64,000 nucleotides of DNA from Cephalopachus bancanus (taxonomy: Eukaryota; Chordata; Mammalia; Primates; Tarsiidae), in NCBI GenBank assembly GCA_027257055.1, contig JAPVLO010000097.1, positions 2,480,001-2,544,000 of the forward strand, in the 5' to 3' direction. Numbering within the stretch: position 1 is the first letter of the stretch; each line of letters starts with the position of its first letter. The notes below the pieces were generated by a model, which saw only the letters and a program-made list of their open reading frames with translations, made no database searches and was not told the origin of the DNA. Positions 1 to 10,906 of this stretch are shown here, piece by piece. A program made the translations under genes and the position numbers.

Positions 1-1590
1 GTTAGTTAATAGCTACAAAAATAGATTTGAGGGTTTTCTTAGAATTGCACTGAGTCTGTGGATCAAGACAGGAAAAAAGGTCTTCTTTAAAATATTAGGT
101 CTTTCAATTCATGAACACAGATTATCGCTCCACTTATTTAGAGCTTGTTTCTTTCATGAAAACTTTATAGTTTTCCACATACGGATCACCACATATTTGG
201 TTAGATTTATAGCTAAACATTTTATTTTGAGGAATAATACTGTAAATTATATTTTTAAATTTGAGAATTTTATTTAATTGTTGTTGCTGTGTAGAAAAGC
301 TATTTACTTTTGTATATTAACCTGTATCTTGTTACCCCGCTCTAGGAGTATAAGTGTTATACTCATACAATCCAAAAGATTATCTAGTCATTTTAAAATA
401 TGTTTACATAGAAAATCACAGCATTTGTGAAGAAAACCTTTTACATTTTACTTTTTTCTTCTGAATTTATATTGTTTTCTTATCTTATAACTTAGGTAAT
501 ATTTTCAGTATTATGTTGAATAAGACATCCTTGCCTTATTTCTTTTCTTAAGAAAAAAACCTCCTGGGATTCATGTTTAGGTATGCTAGCTATAGTTTTA
601 TTTTTGTATTTTTTTGTTTTTATAAATGTACTTTATCAACTTGAGGAAGTTTCCACTTATATTCAGTGTGCCAATTTTTTTTTACTACAAATGAGTCTTA
701 GATTTTGTCAAATGCTTTTTCTGTATTAATTGGTATGATTGTATGATTTTTATTCTTTTATCTATTTTTTGTGGTGATGGTATTGATTTTCTAATATGGA
801 AACAATCTTGCATAGCTTAAAAAATATTTCACTTGGTGTACTATTCTTCTTTTAGATTCTTGAATTGAATTTGTAAATATTTTGTTAAAGTTTTGCATCT
901 ATGTTTATGAGAGATATTAGTGTGCACATTTTTCCTTCTTATAACATTTGAATCTAATTTTGATGTTAGAGTAATTTTTATCTTGTAAAATTAGTTAGGA
1001 TATAAGCCCTTTGCTTCTTTCTTTTAGAAGAGATTGTAGAGAATTAATATAATTTCTTCCTAAAATGTTAGGCCAAATTCACTAATGCAACTATCTCAAC
1101 CTCATGCTTTCTTTTAATGATGGTTGTTAATTATTGATTTAATTAATTTAATAGATATAATACTATTTGGGTAATATTTTTTCTCCTTGTGTGAATTTTG
1201 GTACTTTGCATCTTTTAAGGAATTACTTTATTTTATAAAAATTTTTATTTTGTGAGCATAGAGTTATACTTATTCTTTTATTGTCTCTTTAATATCTGGA
1301 ATCAGTAGGAATGATCTTTTTTATTAGGATACTGATTATTGTGTCTTCTACTTTTTTTAATGTTTACTCAAGCTAGAGTTTTATCAACTCTACTAATATT
1401 GTAAAAGAACCACCTTTTGGTTGTATTGATATTTCTCTATCAATTCTTGTTTCAATGCAATTTATTTCTGTGATTTTTTTCATTATTTCTTTTCCTTTGC
1501 TTGATTTAGGATTAAATTGAGCTTCTGTCTCTAGTTTTCTGAGGTTGAAGCTTAGATTAATAATTTTTAGTCCATTTTAGAAATAAACAC
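1..1590 (-). mobile_element. Old L1 fragment, antisense, reverse transcriptase part of ORF2
   Basis: On the minus strand this T-rich stretch resembles the RT and downstream part of mammalian L1 ORF2. Landmarks on the plus strand are the antisense phrases around 100-200 (CATGAACACAGATTATC), 640-720 and 1390-1440 (ACCACCTTTTGGTTGTAT), in the order expected for an L1 read 3' to 5'. No frame stays open, so it is a decayed L1M-age copy. It runs off the left edge. Its 5' continuation, the endonuclease side, appears at 4232-4590, so the element was split by the younger L1 at 1593-4211. Assignment is by recalled consensus features; subfamily not determined. Confidence 0.75.
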
Positions 1591-1592
1591 AA

Positions 1593-4211
1593 TAGGGGAA
1601 GGCCAAAATGGCTGAGTGAAGAAACAATATATCAAAATTGCAGTTTCCAGAGAGGAAAAAGAAAAAAAGAACTACATAGAATGGTGGACCTTTGATCGTC
1701 AAATTGAAAACTCAAGGGAGGTCTATCAGAGAGTCACCTGGGGATGCAGAAAACAGAGAGTTCTAAGACCTAGACACCCCTAGAAACAGCTCCAATACAA
1801 GACCAGGAGAGCACCTTTAGAGATGGAAAGAGTTAGTGAAAATGACAACTTTCCTTCTCCACACACTTCTCACAAGTGCCAGCCAAGGGAGGAACAGCCC
1901 AGGCCCTCTCCATTCTCCCTGCACATTATCTAAGAGTGGCAGCCTGTCCTAAATGGAGACAGAGGCACTGACAAGAGTCATGTGGAACCTGGAGAACCTC
2001 AGTTCTCAGGACCCCTGACACCTGGTTGTTAAATGCCTCACAGACAGACTCAGCAAGAAACACTGTGGGTGTGTCCTGTGCCACATGGGTAGTCTCCCCT
2101 CCCTCGTATCTAGCACCAAGCAGGGTCAATGGCCATTTCTGGGAGGTTTCTCTAACACTGGCAGCCATTACAGCCCCAGAACAGGACTGCAAATGTGGTT
2201 CATCCTCAGTGGGCTGCCATTGTTGCAATAGCCCTTCCCACAGAGCAGAGTAGGAACTAAGAAGCAGGAGTTTCTGCACAGCACAACAGTGGTGGTGATT
2301 TCATCCATTTGTGGACTGAAGGAGCACTAACAACTCCTTATTGCTTCCCTTTTATGTATAAGAGAAAGGGGTGACCTCAACCAGATGGAAGGAGACCACT
2401 CCATTGCCCTAAGAGCACCTGTGTCCAAGTAAAACCATGGGCCCTATCTGGCCACCTGCCTATCCTGCTGACATGTGGTCTGAGGAGGAAGCTGCTGCAA
2501 CTCTCAGAAAGCCAGGACCCAGGACTGTCAGGAAAGAAGATGACAGTGGAGTCAGTTGGACTTTGCAAATAGCAATGTGAGTGAATGAGTGTATGAAAAG
2601 TTTTGTATATGTGTTGGTTAGGAACCAGATGTGTGAGTGACTGACTGAATGGACCTCAGGAACAAGTGACCAGGGATCTCCTGGTGAAGCAACTGGTGCC
2701 AGAGCTGCTCTGCTTGGTCCCTAGTGCTTCCTGGGGTGCAGAAGTCGACTGCCATTTTTAAAAAATCAACAAAGCCCTTCCCGGAAAGAAGCTGCCAGGA
2801 GAGATTGCTAACACCAGGGATTGCCTCAGCACTGTAGCACCTGGCCAGACACTGAAAGCAAGGACTATAAAGGGAGCACAGCAAGGGGTCCAGAGGCAGA
2901 GCACCACTGGAGAAGATGAAACAGGCACTCTGTCATCATCTTGAAAACAGGGCAGGAAAGTGCTCCAGTTTGCTCACCACAGAGCAACAGACCCTATCTC
3001 TGTGACTGGTGGATTAACTACTCAGGGGTTGATCATATGAAATTTGTTTATGCTTGGTTTATGGCCATGGATGTGATCGATCTTGGAGTACATTCCATGT
3101 GGTGATGAGTAGAAACTATTTTCTGAAGTTGTTGGGTGAAGTATTCTGTACGTATCTATTAAGTCCATTTGGCCGAGCATCAAGTTGTGTTTCTGGAACT
3201 CTTAGTTTGTTTGTTTTTTTGCCTCAGTGATGTATCTAGGGTTGTTAGCAGATATTGATGACCCTAGTTGTAATAATTTTAGAGTCAATATCTTTTTTTA
3301 GTTTACTTAGTTTAGTAGTTGCTTTATAAATTCTGTTGATCCTGTGTTGGGTGTATATATGTTTAGGATGGATTTTTTGCTGTTGTTGATGAATTAAACC
3401 TTTTATCATTATGCAGTGTCCTTCTGTATCTTTTCTAATTTTTGATAGCCTAAAGATTTTTTTGTCTGATATTAAGAATGTGACTCCTGACTTCTTTTGT
3501 GAACCATTAACCTGAAAACTCATTTTCCATCCTCTAACTTTAAGTCTGTATGCATCCCTTGTGGTGAGATGTGTTTCCTGGGTGCAGCAAATTATTGGGT
3601 CGTGGTTACTTATCTAGTTTGCCATTCTTATCTTTCCAGTGGTACACTTGTTCCATTCACATTCAGGCTGATAATTGAAATGTGATTGTTTATCCCCATC
3701 ATGAGGTTCTTACAAAGTTTTTTCTTTCTTTGTTTTTAGATTTGTGTTGATATATGTGTGTGTTTTCAAGTTTGCAGTTATGATGTATTCTCTGTGATTC
3801 TGTTTTCTGTTGTTCTCTTGAGAAGTGTGTTGTCTTTCTTCTTTTCTTTCTTCTGTGATTAATACCTTTTTAAGTGTCTCATATAGAGCTGGTCTGGAAG
3901 CTGCATAATCTCTTAGATATGTCTGGGAAGGATTTTAATTCTCCAACACTGTCGAAGCTGAATTTGACTGGGTAGGAAATTCTTGGTTGAAATACTGTCA
4001 TGTATCTTCTCAGATCATAGTGGAATAAAAATAAATATCAACGCCAACAAAGTTCCCCCCAAACCCATAAAGACATAGACAGTAAACAGCAATGGAATAG
4101 GATAGAGTTTCTGGAAGCAAAACCTCAATTTCTCAACCAACTCATCTGCGACAAAGCCTCCACCAACAGCCACTGGGAAGAGGAGAAGTTATTTAGTAAA
4201 GCTTAAACATG
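1593..4211 (+). mobile_element. Rearranged L1: sense 5' UTR, inverted ORF1/ORF2 segment, sense ORF2 tail
   Basis: The element opens with an L1-type 5' UTR start (GGGGAAGGCCAAAATGGCTG), and relatively GC-rich 5' UTR-like DNA continues to about 2990. From about 3032 to 3990 the sequence is inverted: on the minus strand it runs from the 3' end of ORF1 (3990 downward) into the ORF2 endonuclease region, including a 92-residue open piece at 3523-3245. At about 3991 orientation flips back, and plus-strand ORF2 resumes at CTGTCATG, almost where the inverted part stops. About 110 bases later the match to the L1 at 54.9 kb ends and the rest (about 4110-4210) is unrecognised. Most of ORF1 is missing. 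The flanks carry a possible target duplication: AATAAACACAAT near 1582 and AATAAATACACAAT near 4216, two bases different in length. It lies inside an older antisense L1. Confidence 0.75.
3245..3523 (-). pseudogene. L1 ORF2 endonuclease-domain fragment (92 codons open)
   Basis: This is the longest open piece of the inverted part of the L1 at 1593-4211. The translation has the spacing of the L1 apurinic/apyrimidinic-type endonuclease: a GVTFLISD strand, then HCIMIKG, then an HIYTQ segment where active L1s have an N-I-Y-A-P-like motif. It parallels the piece at 54482-54679. It starts and ends inside the domain, lacks the full catalytic set and is not a functional protein. The ATG is internal and has no significance. 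Confidence 0.7.
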
Positions 4212-4231
4212 TAAGAATAAATACACAATTG

Positions 4232-4590
4232 TTTATAAATAAATTGCAATTGGGGAGGGTCCTCTCTCATACCTATTAAGGAGCATTATGTCTTCCTGCA
4301 GAATTGACCCCTTTAAAATTATGTAATGCTTCTCTTTAGATCTGATTTCTTATTCTGGAGTTTTCATTTCCTAAAATTAATACAATGACTCTAGAATTCA
4401 TTTTACACATATTAACATGGTATTTTTCTTTATTCCTTTACACTTGATCTATATTTTTCTTTATATTTAATGCGATTCTTTTGTAGACAACATATATTTG
4501 GGTCTGTTTTTAGTTTTGTTTTTCTAAATTCACTCTGTAAGTCTCTACCTTTTCATTTGTGTATTTAGACAATTCATATTATTTAGCCTT
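4232..4590 (-). mobile_element. Continuation of old antisense L1 (endonuclease side of ORF2)
   Basis: Phrases such as GTCTTCCTGCAGAATTGACC (4290-4309) and TTGTAGACAACATATATTTG (4481-4500) are antisense L1 ORF2 endonuclease-region landmarks. In minus-strand order this lies upstream of the RT part at 1-1590, as expected if one L1M-age element was interrupted by the insertion at 1593-4211. The right boundary is approximate. Confidence 0.6.
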
Positions 4591-4710
4591 TATTGAGTAT
4601 AATTTACATATAAAACTTGCACATACTTAATGTATATAATTTTATGAGTTTGAACATATAAATACACCCATGATACCAACTTATCAATCACCTCCAAATA
4701 TTTCCTTGTG

Positions 4711-4760
4711 TTCTTGTGTGTGTGTGTGTGTGTGTATCTATCTACATCTATCTAATCTAT
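4711..4760. repeat. (TG)n followed by TATC-rich microsatellite
   Basis: About 12 TG units are followed directly by degenerate TATC/CATC units. Simple sequence; no other function is seen. Confidence 0.85.
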
Positions 4761-6109
4761 CCAATTTTTTAAATATGAAAACATCACATATTTTAAAGTG
4801 CATAATGCCATATTTTTAGCCATAAGTCCTATGTTCTCCAGAGTTATTCATCTTATATAAGTGAAACTGTATACCCACCAAGCCAAATTTCCCCTTCTCT
4901 GTCTTCTCAGTTCCTACAAACCAGGAGAAGGATAGTTTGTAATTATTATTCTTTTCTATCTTTTTCAGCAAATCATGGTTTATATTTCTTGGCTTTTCTC
5001 AGCAAGAATCTAGTGGGGCTTCTAGAGAGAAAAAACTACCAAAGTGGTAACCTTCCAGATAAGTGTGTCCAGGAGTTTCTTACTCTCAAGCTAGTCCATA
5101 CTCAGGATTCAGCAGTTTATTAAAATTGCCTCAGTGTTCATTCAAATTTATATAGCTTTACCTTTTTCCACCCCAGTTAGTAGATATCAGTTGTGACTCT
5201 CTGAATGTTCTTGTCTCTTCAGATATTGGATTGGCAGTTTTTTCTGCAACCTGGGTTCTCTAATGGGTACAAAAGAAAGTTGTTGATATTCGGTCTGTTT
5301 ATCATTTTTGTTGTCATAAGGATTGGAGTGGTAGTGACTTCCAATCTTTTCACCTTTGAAACTGAAACTATATATTTTTCTATCCTTTTTAAATGAGATT
5401 TTACATATATAAACTAATTTCAAAATTTAGAGTCATTATATTAAATTAGAAAAATAATATGTAAATAATAATTCAGGAGCCTCATATATTGTATATATTA
5501 TTATTATAAATAATTATTACATATATAATTTAGAAGCCCCATACATTATATATAATATATAATAAAATAATATACTATAATAATTATATATATATAATCA
5601 ATGGGGCTTTAATTTATTGTTTGTATAATATTTTCCTAATTTTATGTGCTAATTCTAAATTTTTAAGAGAGTTTACATGAATATTTTTGGATTATAAGTA
5701 TTTAATTTTTTCACAATTAGTTTTTTGTTAATTTTGATTTGTCCTGTGAAACATAAATCAATTGTGGAGGAGAGAATTTGGAAACAATATTTACTTTCAG
5801 TTTGCTTTAGTTACCATCTTACAGATTGTTAAAAAAATATCTGGGCATCTCTTGAAATTTTTTACCATACCTTCATATTTGAGAGTAGCCCACCGAAATA
5901 TTTATTGGTATCTCTTACTTCAAATATTTAGACAACAATATCCTTCACTCTAGTTGATGTGACTGATCTACTTTCTTGGAAAACCTAGTATTAGTACATT
6001 TAGGTTTTTTCTCTGCAAAAAATAAATCTTCAGTCTACATGAAAGTGGGGGAAACTTTCTAAAAATCTTTTAGTGTTACATCTATTTACACTTTTAAAAA
6101 TCCCACAAA
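4761..6109. other. Anonymous AT-rich DNA
   Basis: No gene is recognised. At 5440-5610 there is a run of almost pure A/T with ATATAT and TAATTAT words. Two similar phrases, CAGGAGCCTCATATATTGTATA (about 5475) and AGAAGCCCCATACATTATATA (about 5531), suggest local duplication within it. Small open frames at 5205-5423 and 5762-5953 have no recognisable motif. Confidence 0.6.
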
Positions 6110-6340
6110 ACATTATTTTTAAATTTATTTCTATAAATGTATCAAGTTCATACACAATTTTGTTACATGTATAGGTTACATGGAGGTTAAGTCAGAATTT
6201 TTAGAGTATCCATCACCTGAATAACATACATTGTTCCCATTAACAAATTTATCTTAATCCTCCCCTTACTGGCCACCTCATTCTTCTGAACACACATTGT
6301 TTATCATTCCACTGACAGAGGCACACTATGTTATCATTTC
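6110..6340 (-). mobile_element. L1 3' UTR fragment, antisense
   Basis: The plus strand shows the antisense L1 3' UTR signature: a word meaning 'stop at the end of TCCATCACCTGAATAAC' (about 6210-6226), then ATACATTGTTCCCATTAAC and a C-rich segment ending TTTATCATTCCACTG (about 6300). This matches the 3' end of L1MA-type elements as I recall them. Only the tail is present. Confidence 0.65.
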
Positions 6341-7319
6341 TGAAACATCTGGAATTCAGGGAATCAAACTGAACTGCTTCACAACTTTTGGGGATGATGA
6401 TTTAGGTTCATCTTTCTGCATCCATCAGCTTTCCAGATTTTAACGTTTTGCTAGTTCTTCTTCCATTTCACTTACCCCGAATAAGTCAATGTATCTAAAA
6501 TATATTTACTATCATTGTAATGAGGGTTCAGAATAATATAAAACTAAATAGAGGTGTTCAATCCTCTATCTACAACCAGGACAGTAAAATAAAGTTTTGT
6601 TTCAAAAATACAATGTTTATATATGTATATCTGTGGTAATATTATTAAACATAAATAAATATATAAATAATCTTAGTAATTTAAACATATATTTTATATG
6701 TTTATTTCTATAACTTGTTATGAATATGTGTGTATAATTTGAGAACTGTATCTAACATTATATTAGAAATTTTTCAACACATTTGTTAGAGTAAATTTTA
6801 ATGTAAGGTAAAGTCATAACTTTATACAAATCTAAAACAAACATGTATCACAGATTTTATTTAGCTCACTAATTAAGTGAACAAGTAAGATGTCACAACA
6901 GTTTCGCAGTAAAATGCAAAGCCCTACACAAATATAAGCAAATAAAAAATGCTGTAATGAATTTCCAAAGATTGCTGATGATGTCTTTCTATGATAATAG
7001 TCAATACAATCCTATTAGATACAATTCATTTGCATTTTTTGAATAATAGTGGTGTTAAATTATTAATAAATTATAGAGTGGACACATAGCTGAAATGAAT
7101 GAGAAGTTGATGTAACTCTAATGGATGCACTAGGTAGGACACCCTGTGTTGTTTTAGTCCATAGCAATGTTATTTTACTATTTTCTCTACACTATTCATC
7201 AAAAAAGTTTAAGTAAATCAAAAATATTAAAAATCACTTTGTGTACTGCAAAAACTATGGAAATATAAAATATGGTATATTGAAAATACTTTTAAAATTT
7301 TCTCCTTAATAACATGTTA
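6341..7319. other. Anonymous AT-rich DNA
   Basis: No gene, RNA or clear repeat family is recognised between the two L1 fragments. Composition is uniformly AT-rich with short homopolymers. Confidence 0.5.
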
Positions 7320-8860
7320 GAATGATATAATCCTTTTTGTTTATTTTTGCTTTTGTTGCCTGTGCTTTTGGAGTATATTACAGACATCACAGTCATTTTT
7401 CAGTGTAATGTCATGGAGCTTTTTTCTTATGTTTACTTCTAGTAGTTTTATAATTTAAGGTCTTAAGTTTAAGTCTTCAATCCATTTTTGAGTTGATTTG
7501 TATGTATAGCATAAGAACAGGGTCCAATTTTATTCTTCCAAACACAGATTTCCAGTTTTTAAATACTGTTAATTGAAGAGACTGCTCTTTCTCCATTGTA
7601 TGTTCTTGCTAACTTTGTCAAAAATCAATTGACCATAAATTCAAGGGAAGTTTTCTGTGCTCTTTTATTCTGTTTCATTGGTCTATGTATCTGTTTTTAT
7701 ACCAGTGCCATGCAATTTTGATTGCTATAGCTTTGTAATATATTCTGAATTTAGAAGGTGCAATTCCTCTGTCTCTGTTCTTTTTGCTCAAGATTGCCTT
7801 GGCTCTTCAGAGTCTTTTGCAATGTAAATTAATACAAACATTATGGAAAACAAAATGGAGGTTTCAAAAAACTAAAGAAAAAAACTACCACATAATCCAG
7901 TCATCCCACTGTTGTGTATATATCCAAAGGAATTGAAATCAGTATAAGATATGTTTGCACTCCTGTGCTCAATGCAGCACTATTTCACTATAGTCAAGAT
8001 ATAGAATTAAATCAAGTGTCCATCAATGAATGAATGAAGAAACTGTGGTACATATGAAGTGGAGTATCATTCAGTTTTTTTTTAAAACCAAGAAATCCTG
8101 TCGTTTGCAACAACATAGACAAACCTGGAGGACATTATGTTAAGTGAAGTAAGCTAGGTGCAGAAAAATATATACTGAATGATTTCACTTATTTGTGAAA
8201 TCTAAAAAGAAATCAAATTAATAGAAGCAGTGAGTAGAGTGGTGGCAACCAAGGATGCAAACAGAATAGAGGAAATGAGATGTTGACTACAAAGCATAAG
8301 ATTTCAGTAAGACAGAAGGTATACATGTTGGAGATCTATTTCACAGTATGGTAACTATTGTTTTGTTTTGTTTTGTTTTTTGAATTGGAGTCTCACTCTG
8401 TCGCCCAGATTGGAATGCAGTGGCCGCTCCCGGCCACCGCAGCTTCGACCTGCTGAGCTCCGGCGATCCTTCTGCCTCAGCCTTCCGAGTAGCCGGAATT
8501 ACAGGTGTGCACTACCACGCCCGGCTGATTTTTTGATTTATTGTAGAGATGAGGTCTCGCTGCCCAGGCGGGTCTCGAACCTGCGGGCTCAGGCAATCCA
8601 CTCACCTCAGCCTCCCAAAGGCGTGGGATTACAGGCTGAGTCACCGAGCCCGGCTGGTAACTATTGTTAATGATAATGTATTGTGTTTGAAAATTGCTAA
8701 GACAATAGATTTTAAATATTCTCACTACAAAAAATAACTATATGAGGTGATGAATATGTCAATTTGCTTGATTTAATATTTCACAACATATACATATATT
8801 ACAAATCACATTTTTTCTCATAAATATATACAATTATTGTTGGTTAATTAAAGGTAAAAT
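7320..8860 (+). mobile_element. L1 3' portion with 5' inversion (twin-priming structure), interrupted by an Alu
   Basis: From 7320 to about 7822 the sequence is antisense L1 ORF2, for example GGTCTATGTATCTGTTTTTAT near 7680. At about 7823 it switches to plus-strand ORF2 (ACATTATGGAAAACAAAATGG), runs through the ORF2 end and continues as 3' UTR to about 8860. The 3' UTR is interrupted only by the Alu at 8361-8655. An inverted upstream segment joined to a direct 3' segment is the classic product of twin priming during L1 integration. Some L1 sequence between the two parts is missing. Many stops; an old L1M-age copy. Confidence 0.75.
8361..8655 (-). mobile_element. Alu, antisense, subfamily A (6-bp shorter left arm)
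   Basis: This is a full-length dimeric Alu on the minus strand, starting with an interrupted T tract on the plus strand. It is flanked by an exact 11-bp target-site duplication, GGTAACTATTG, at 8350-8360 and 8656-8666. It shows the GCGCC-type start (CCCACGCCTTTGGG on the Alu strand) and GGCAGCGAGACC, lacking the extra 6 bases found in subfamily B copies. It sits in the 3' UTR of an L1. An open frame at 8368-8670 is only read-through of the Alu. Confidence 0.95.
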
Positions 8861-8938
8861 ATAATAAATATGATAGTGGAACTTGAACAATGAGAAATCC
8901 TTTGCTACATTTTAAAAAGAATATAAACAGTGAAAATG

Positions 8939-9255
8939 ACTAGGCATGATCATGCCTGTAATTCCAGAATCTTTGGAAGCCAAGGCAGGAAAATTGCTTA
9001 TGACCAAGATTTCAAGACAAGACTAGACAACCTAGTGAGACCTCATCTCTACAAAAAAAAAAAAAAAGAAAAGAAAAGAAAAATTAGCCAAGCATGATGG
9101 CCTATAACCCTAGCTACTTGGAAGGCTGGGGATGAGAAGATTGCTTGAGCCCAGAGGCCATGTTGCAGTACACTCTGTAAGATCACACCACCACATTACA
9201 TCCTGGCAACAGAGTGTGATCCTGTCTCTAAAAGAAAAAGAAAAAAAGAAAAAGT
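8939..9255 (+). mobile_element. Old Alu (AluJ-like), sense
   Basis: A heavily mutated Alu dimer. The left arm runs CATGCCTGTAATTCCAG... to an A-rich linker at 9052-9082, the right arm continues through CTAGCTACTTGGAAGGC to a GATCCTGTCTCTA end, and an A/G-rich tail follows to about 9255. It lacks the derived changes of the other copies and is probably older than them. Confidence 0.85.
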
Positions 9256-9571
9256 CAAGATTATAGAATGTCAAAGTGAATATAGAGATTGAATAAAATA
9301 GTAATCAATGCATCTTAGAAAACTTAACAGAACTTGATAGGCTCATAATTAGGTATACCTGAAAGAATTAACTATTTTAGCATATCAAAGAAATAATGGT
9401 ACAAGTATGTGTGTGTTTGTGTCTACATGAAGGGTTGAAGCATATTTTATTTTTAATAAATATTGTATCATATTACAAAATACTAATTAGCAAAATTTTG
9501 AAATATGCATTAACATTAATAAATATTTAACAAAATAAGGTAGTATGAAATAATGACTAAGAACATAGGAT
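9256..9571. other. Anonymous AT-rich DNA before the 5' end of an L1
   Basis: No feature recognised. A short TGTG run lies near 9407-9422. Confidence 0.5.
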
Positions 9572-10906
9572 TTGAGGAAGCGGAGCTTAAGATGGCAACC
9601 TCCAGATCAGACTGTAAGAGTCTTCATGGAGGCAAGTGTTCATAAAGACTCTCTGAGTGAGTGGGCAGGCACTGGTGTGGAGTGTGAAAGTCTGTCTGAG
9701 GGGATACTTGAATGCATGCACACAGGGCACTGCCCCCCCCAGGGAGACTGTAAGACCCCACTGCCCTGAGTTTGGGTGCAGCTGGCAAGATCGTGCACAG
9801 GATCGTCTGCTGCTTGCAGGAATGTGCCCGAGAAAAGCCTGCTGAATCCAGCTGATTCCATCACCTGGCACCTGGTGATGGCCCATACCATCACCTGTCA
9901 TAGCAGATCAGCTGGAGGCCCAGATCTGATCAGTATAGAGAGAGAACCGGGAAAGCTGGAGAGGAGTCCATGTCCAGTGAGGAGCCGCTCACCTCAGCCA
10001 TTTCCTTTGACCCAGGACCTAGCAGAGATTTGTGTTGCCCAGCCCAGCTCTCCGCAGCCTCCAACTTGTTGCCTAGGGTGATCTCATCTAACCTGGAGAG
10101 ACAGAAGCCCCTCCCCCAGGCTGAATTAGATTCAGACAACTCAAATCTGTGTGGCAGACCTGACAGGCAGCAAGCTGAGTGAACCGAGATCTGACACCGC
10201 CCCCCAAAGTAGGCCTGCAGCAACTAATCCAAGCTATAAATAACCCTATCTGCCTGCGATGGGGTGTAGGGGGCTAGAGATCAGAGCTAAAGGGACTTTG
10301 GACATACAGGAAGGACCTGTGTTTTGTGTGATTACCTGTATGCTCTAGGGTTTTTGTTGTTGTTGTTCTCTTTTCTGTCTTTGTGTCTCTTTTCATTTGT
10401 CTGTCTGATTTCCCCCTTAGTCTTCTCTCACTTCACCTTCCTCTTGAGCCCACCCTTCCTTCTTCCATTATTTTCCATTTTCTTACCTCATTTTGTTCCA
10501 GGGAGCAAACTTGAATCCCCACTGCATGGACAGATTGTAAGTCAATGGAAAGTGGGTTCCTGGGTGCCCATATACCTGTCAGTGGATACTGGGATCTGCA
10601 GGTAGATTCTGAATTATCGTTTCCCCTCAACAAAATCTCAAAACTGCAAAAAGTACAGCCCCTAACCCACAGTCCAGCTTCAGAAGTGAACAAAGCCAGA
10701 GGATCTACATAGGGAAGAATAGGAGACTGAGAAAAAGAAGTAAAAGCAACCCTGTCATCCCTTAAAAACAGAATTAAAGAAGAGGGGGGGAAGTGGGGGA
10801 GGGAAGAAAAATCTACACAAATGAAGAAAAACCAAAAAAAGAATATGGGTCTCTCACAGACCCTGAAAGGTCAGACACTGAGAAAACGGATTTCAGAATG
10901 AAAACA

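Noticed and set aside
1926..2884. Opposing open frames of 63-117 codons that look gene-like
   Set aside because: They fall in the 5' UTR of the L1 at 1593; no splice sites or protein motif recognised.
3610..3700. Possible tandem or CRISPR-like array
   Set aside because: No regularly spaced identical repeats here or elsewhere in the window; the spaced repeats found are microsatellites or LTR units.
8368..8737. Arg/Ser/Pro-rich ORFs
   Set aside because: Read-through of the antisense Alu; the same peptide pattern recurs at every Alu in the window.
9587..10223. Overlapping ~100-codon frames on both strands
   Set aside because: They lie in the GC-richer L1 5' UTR; no conserved motif and both strands are equally open.
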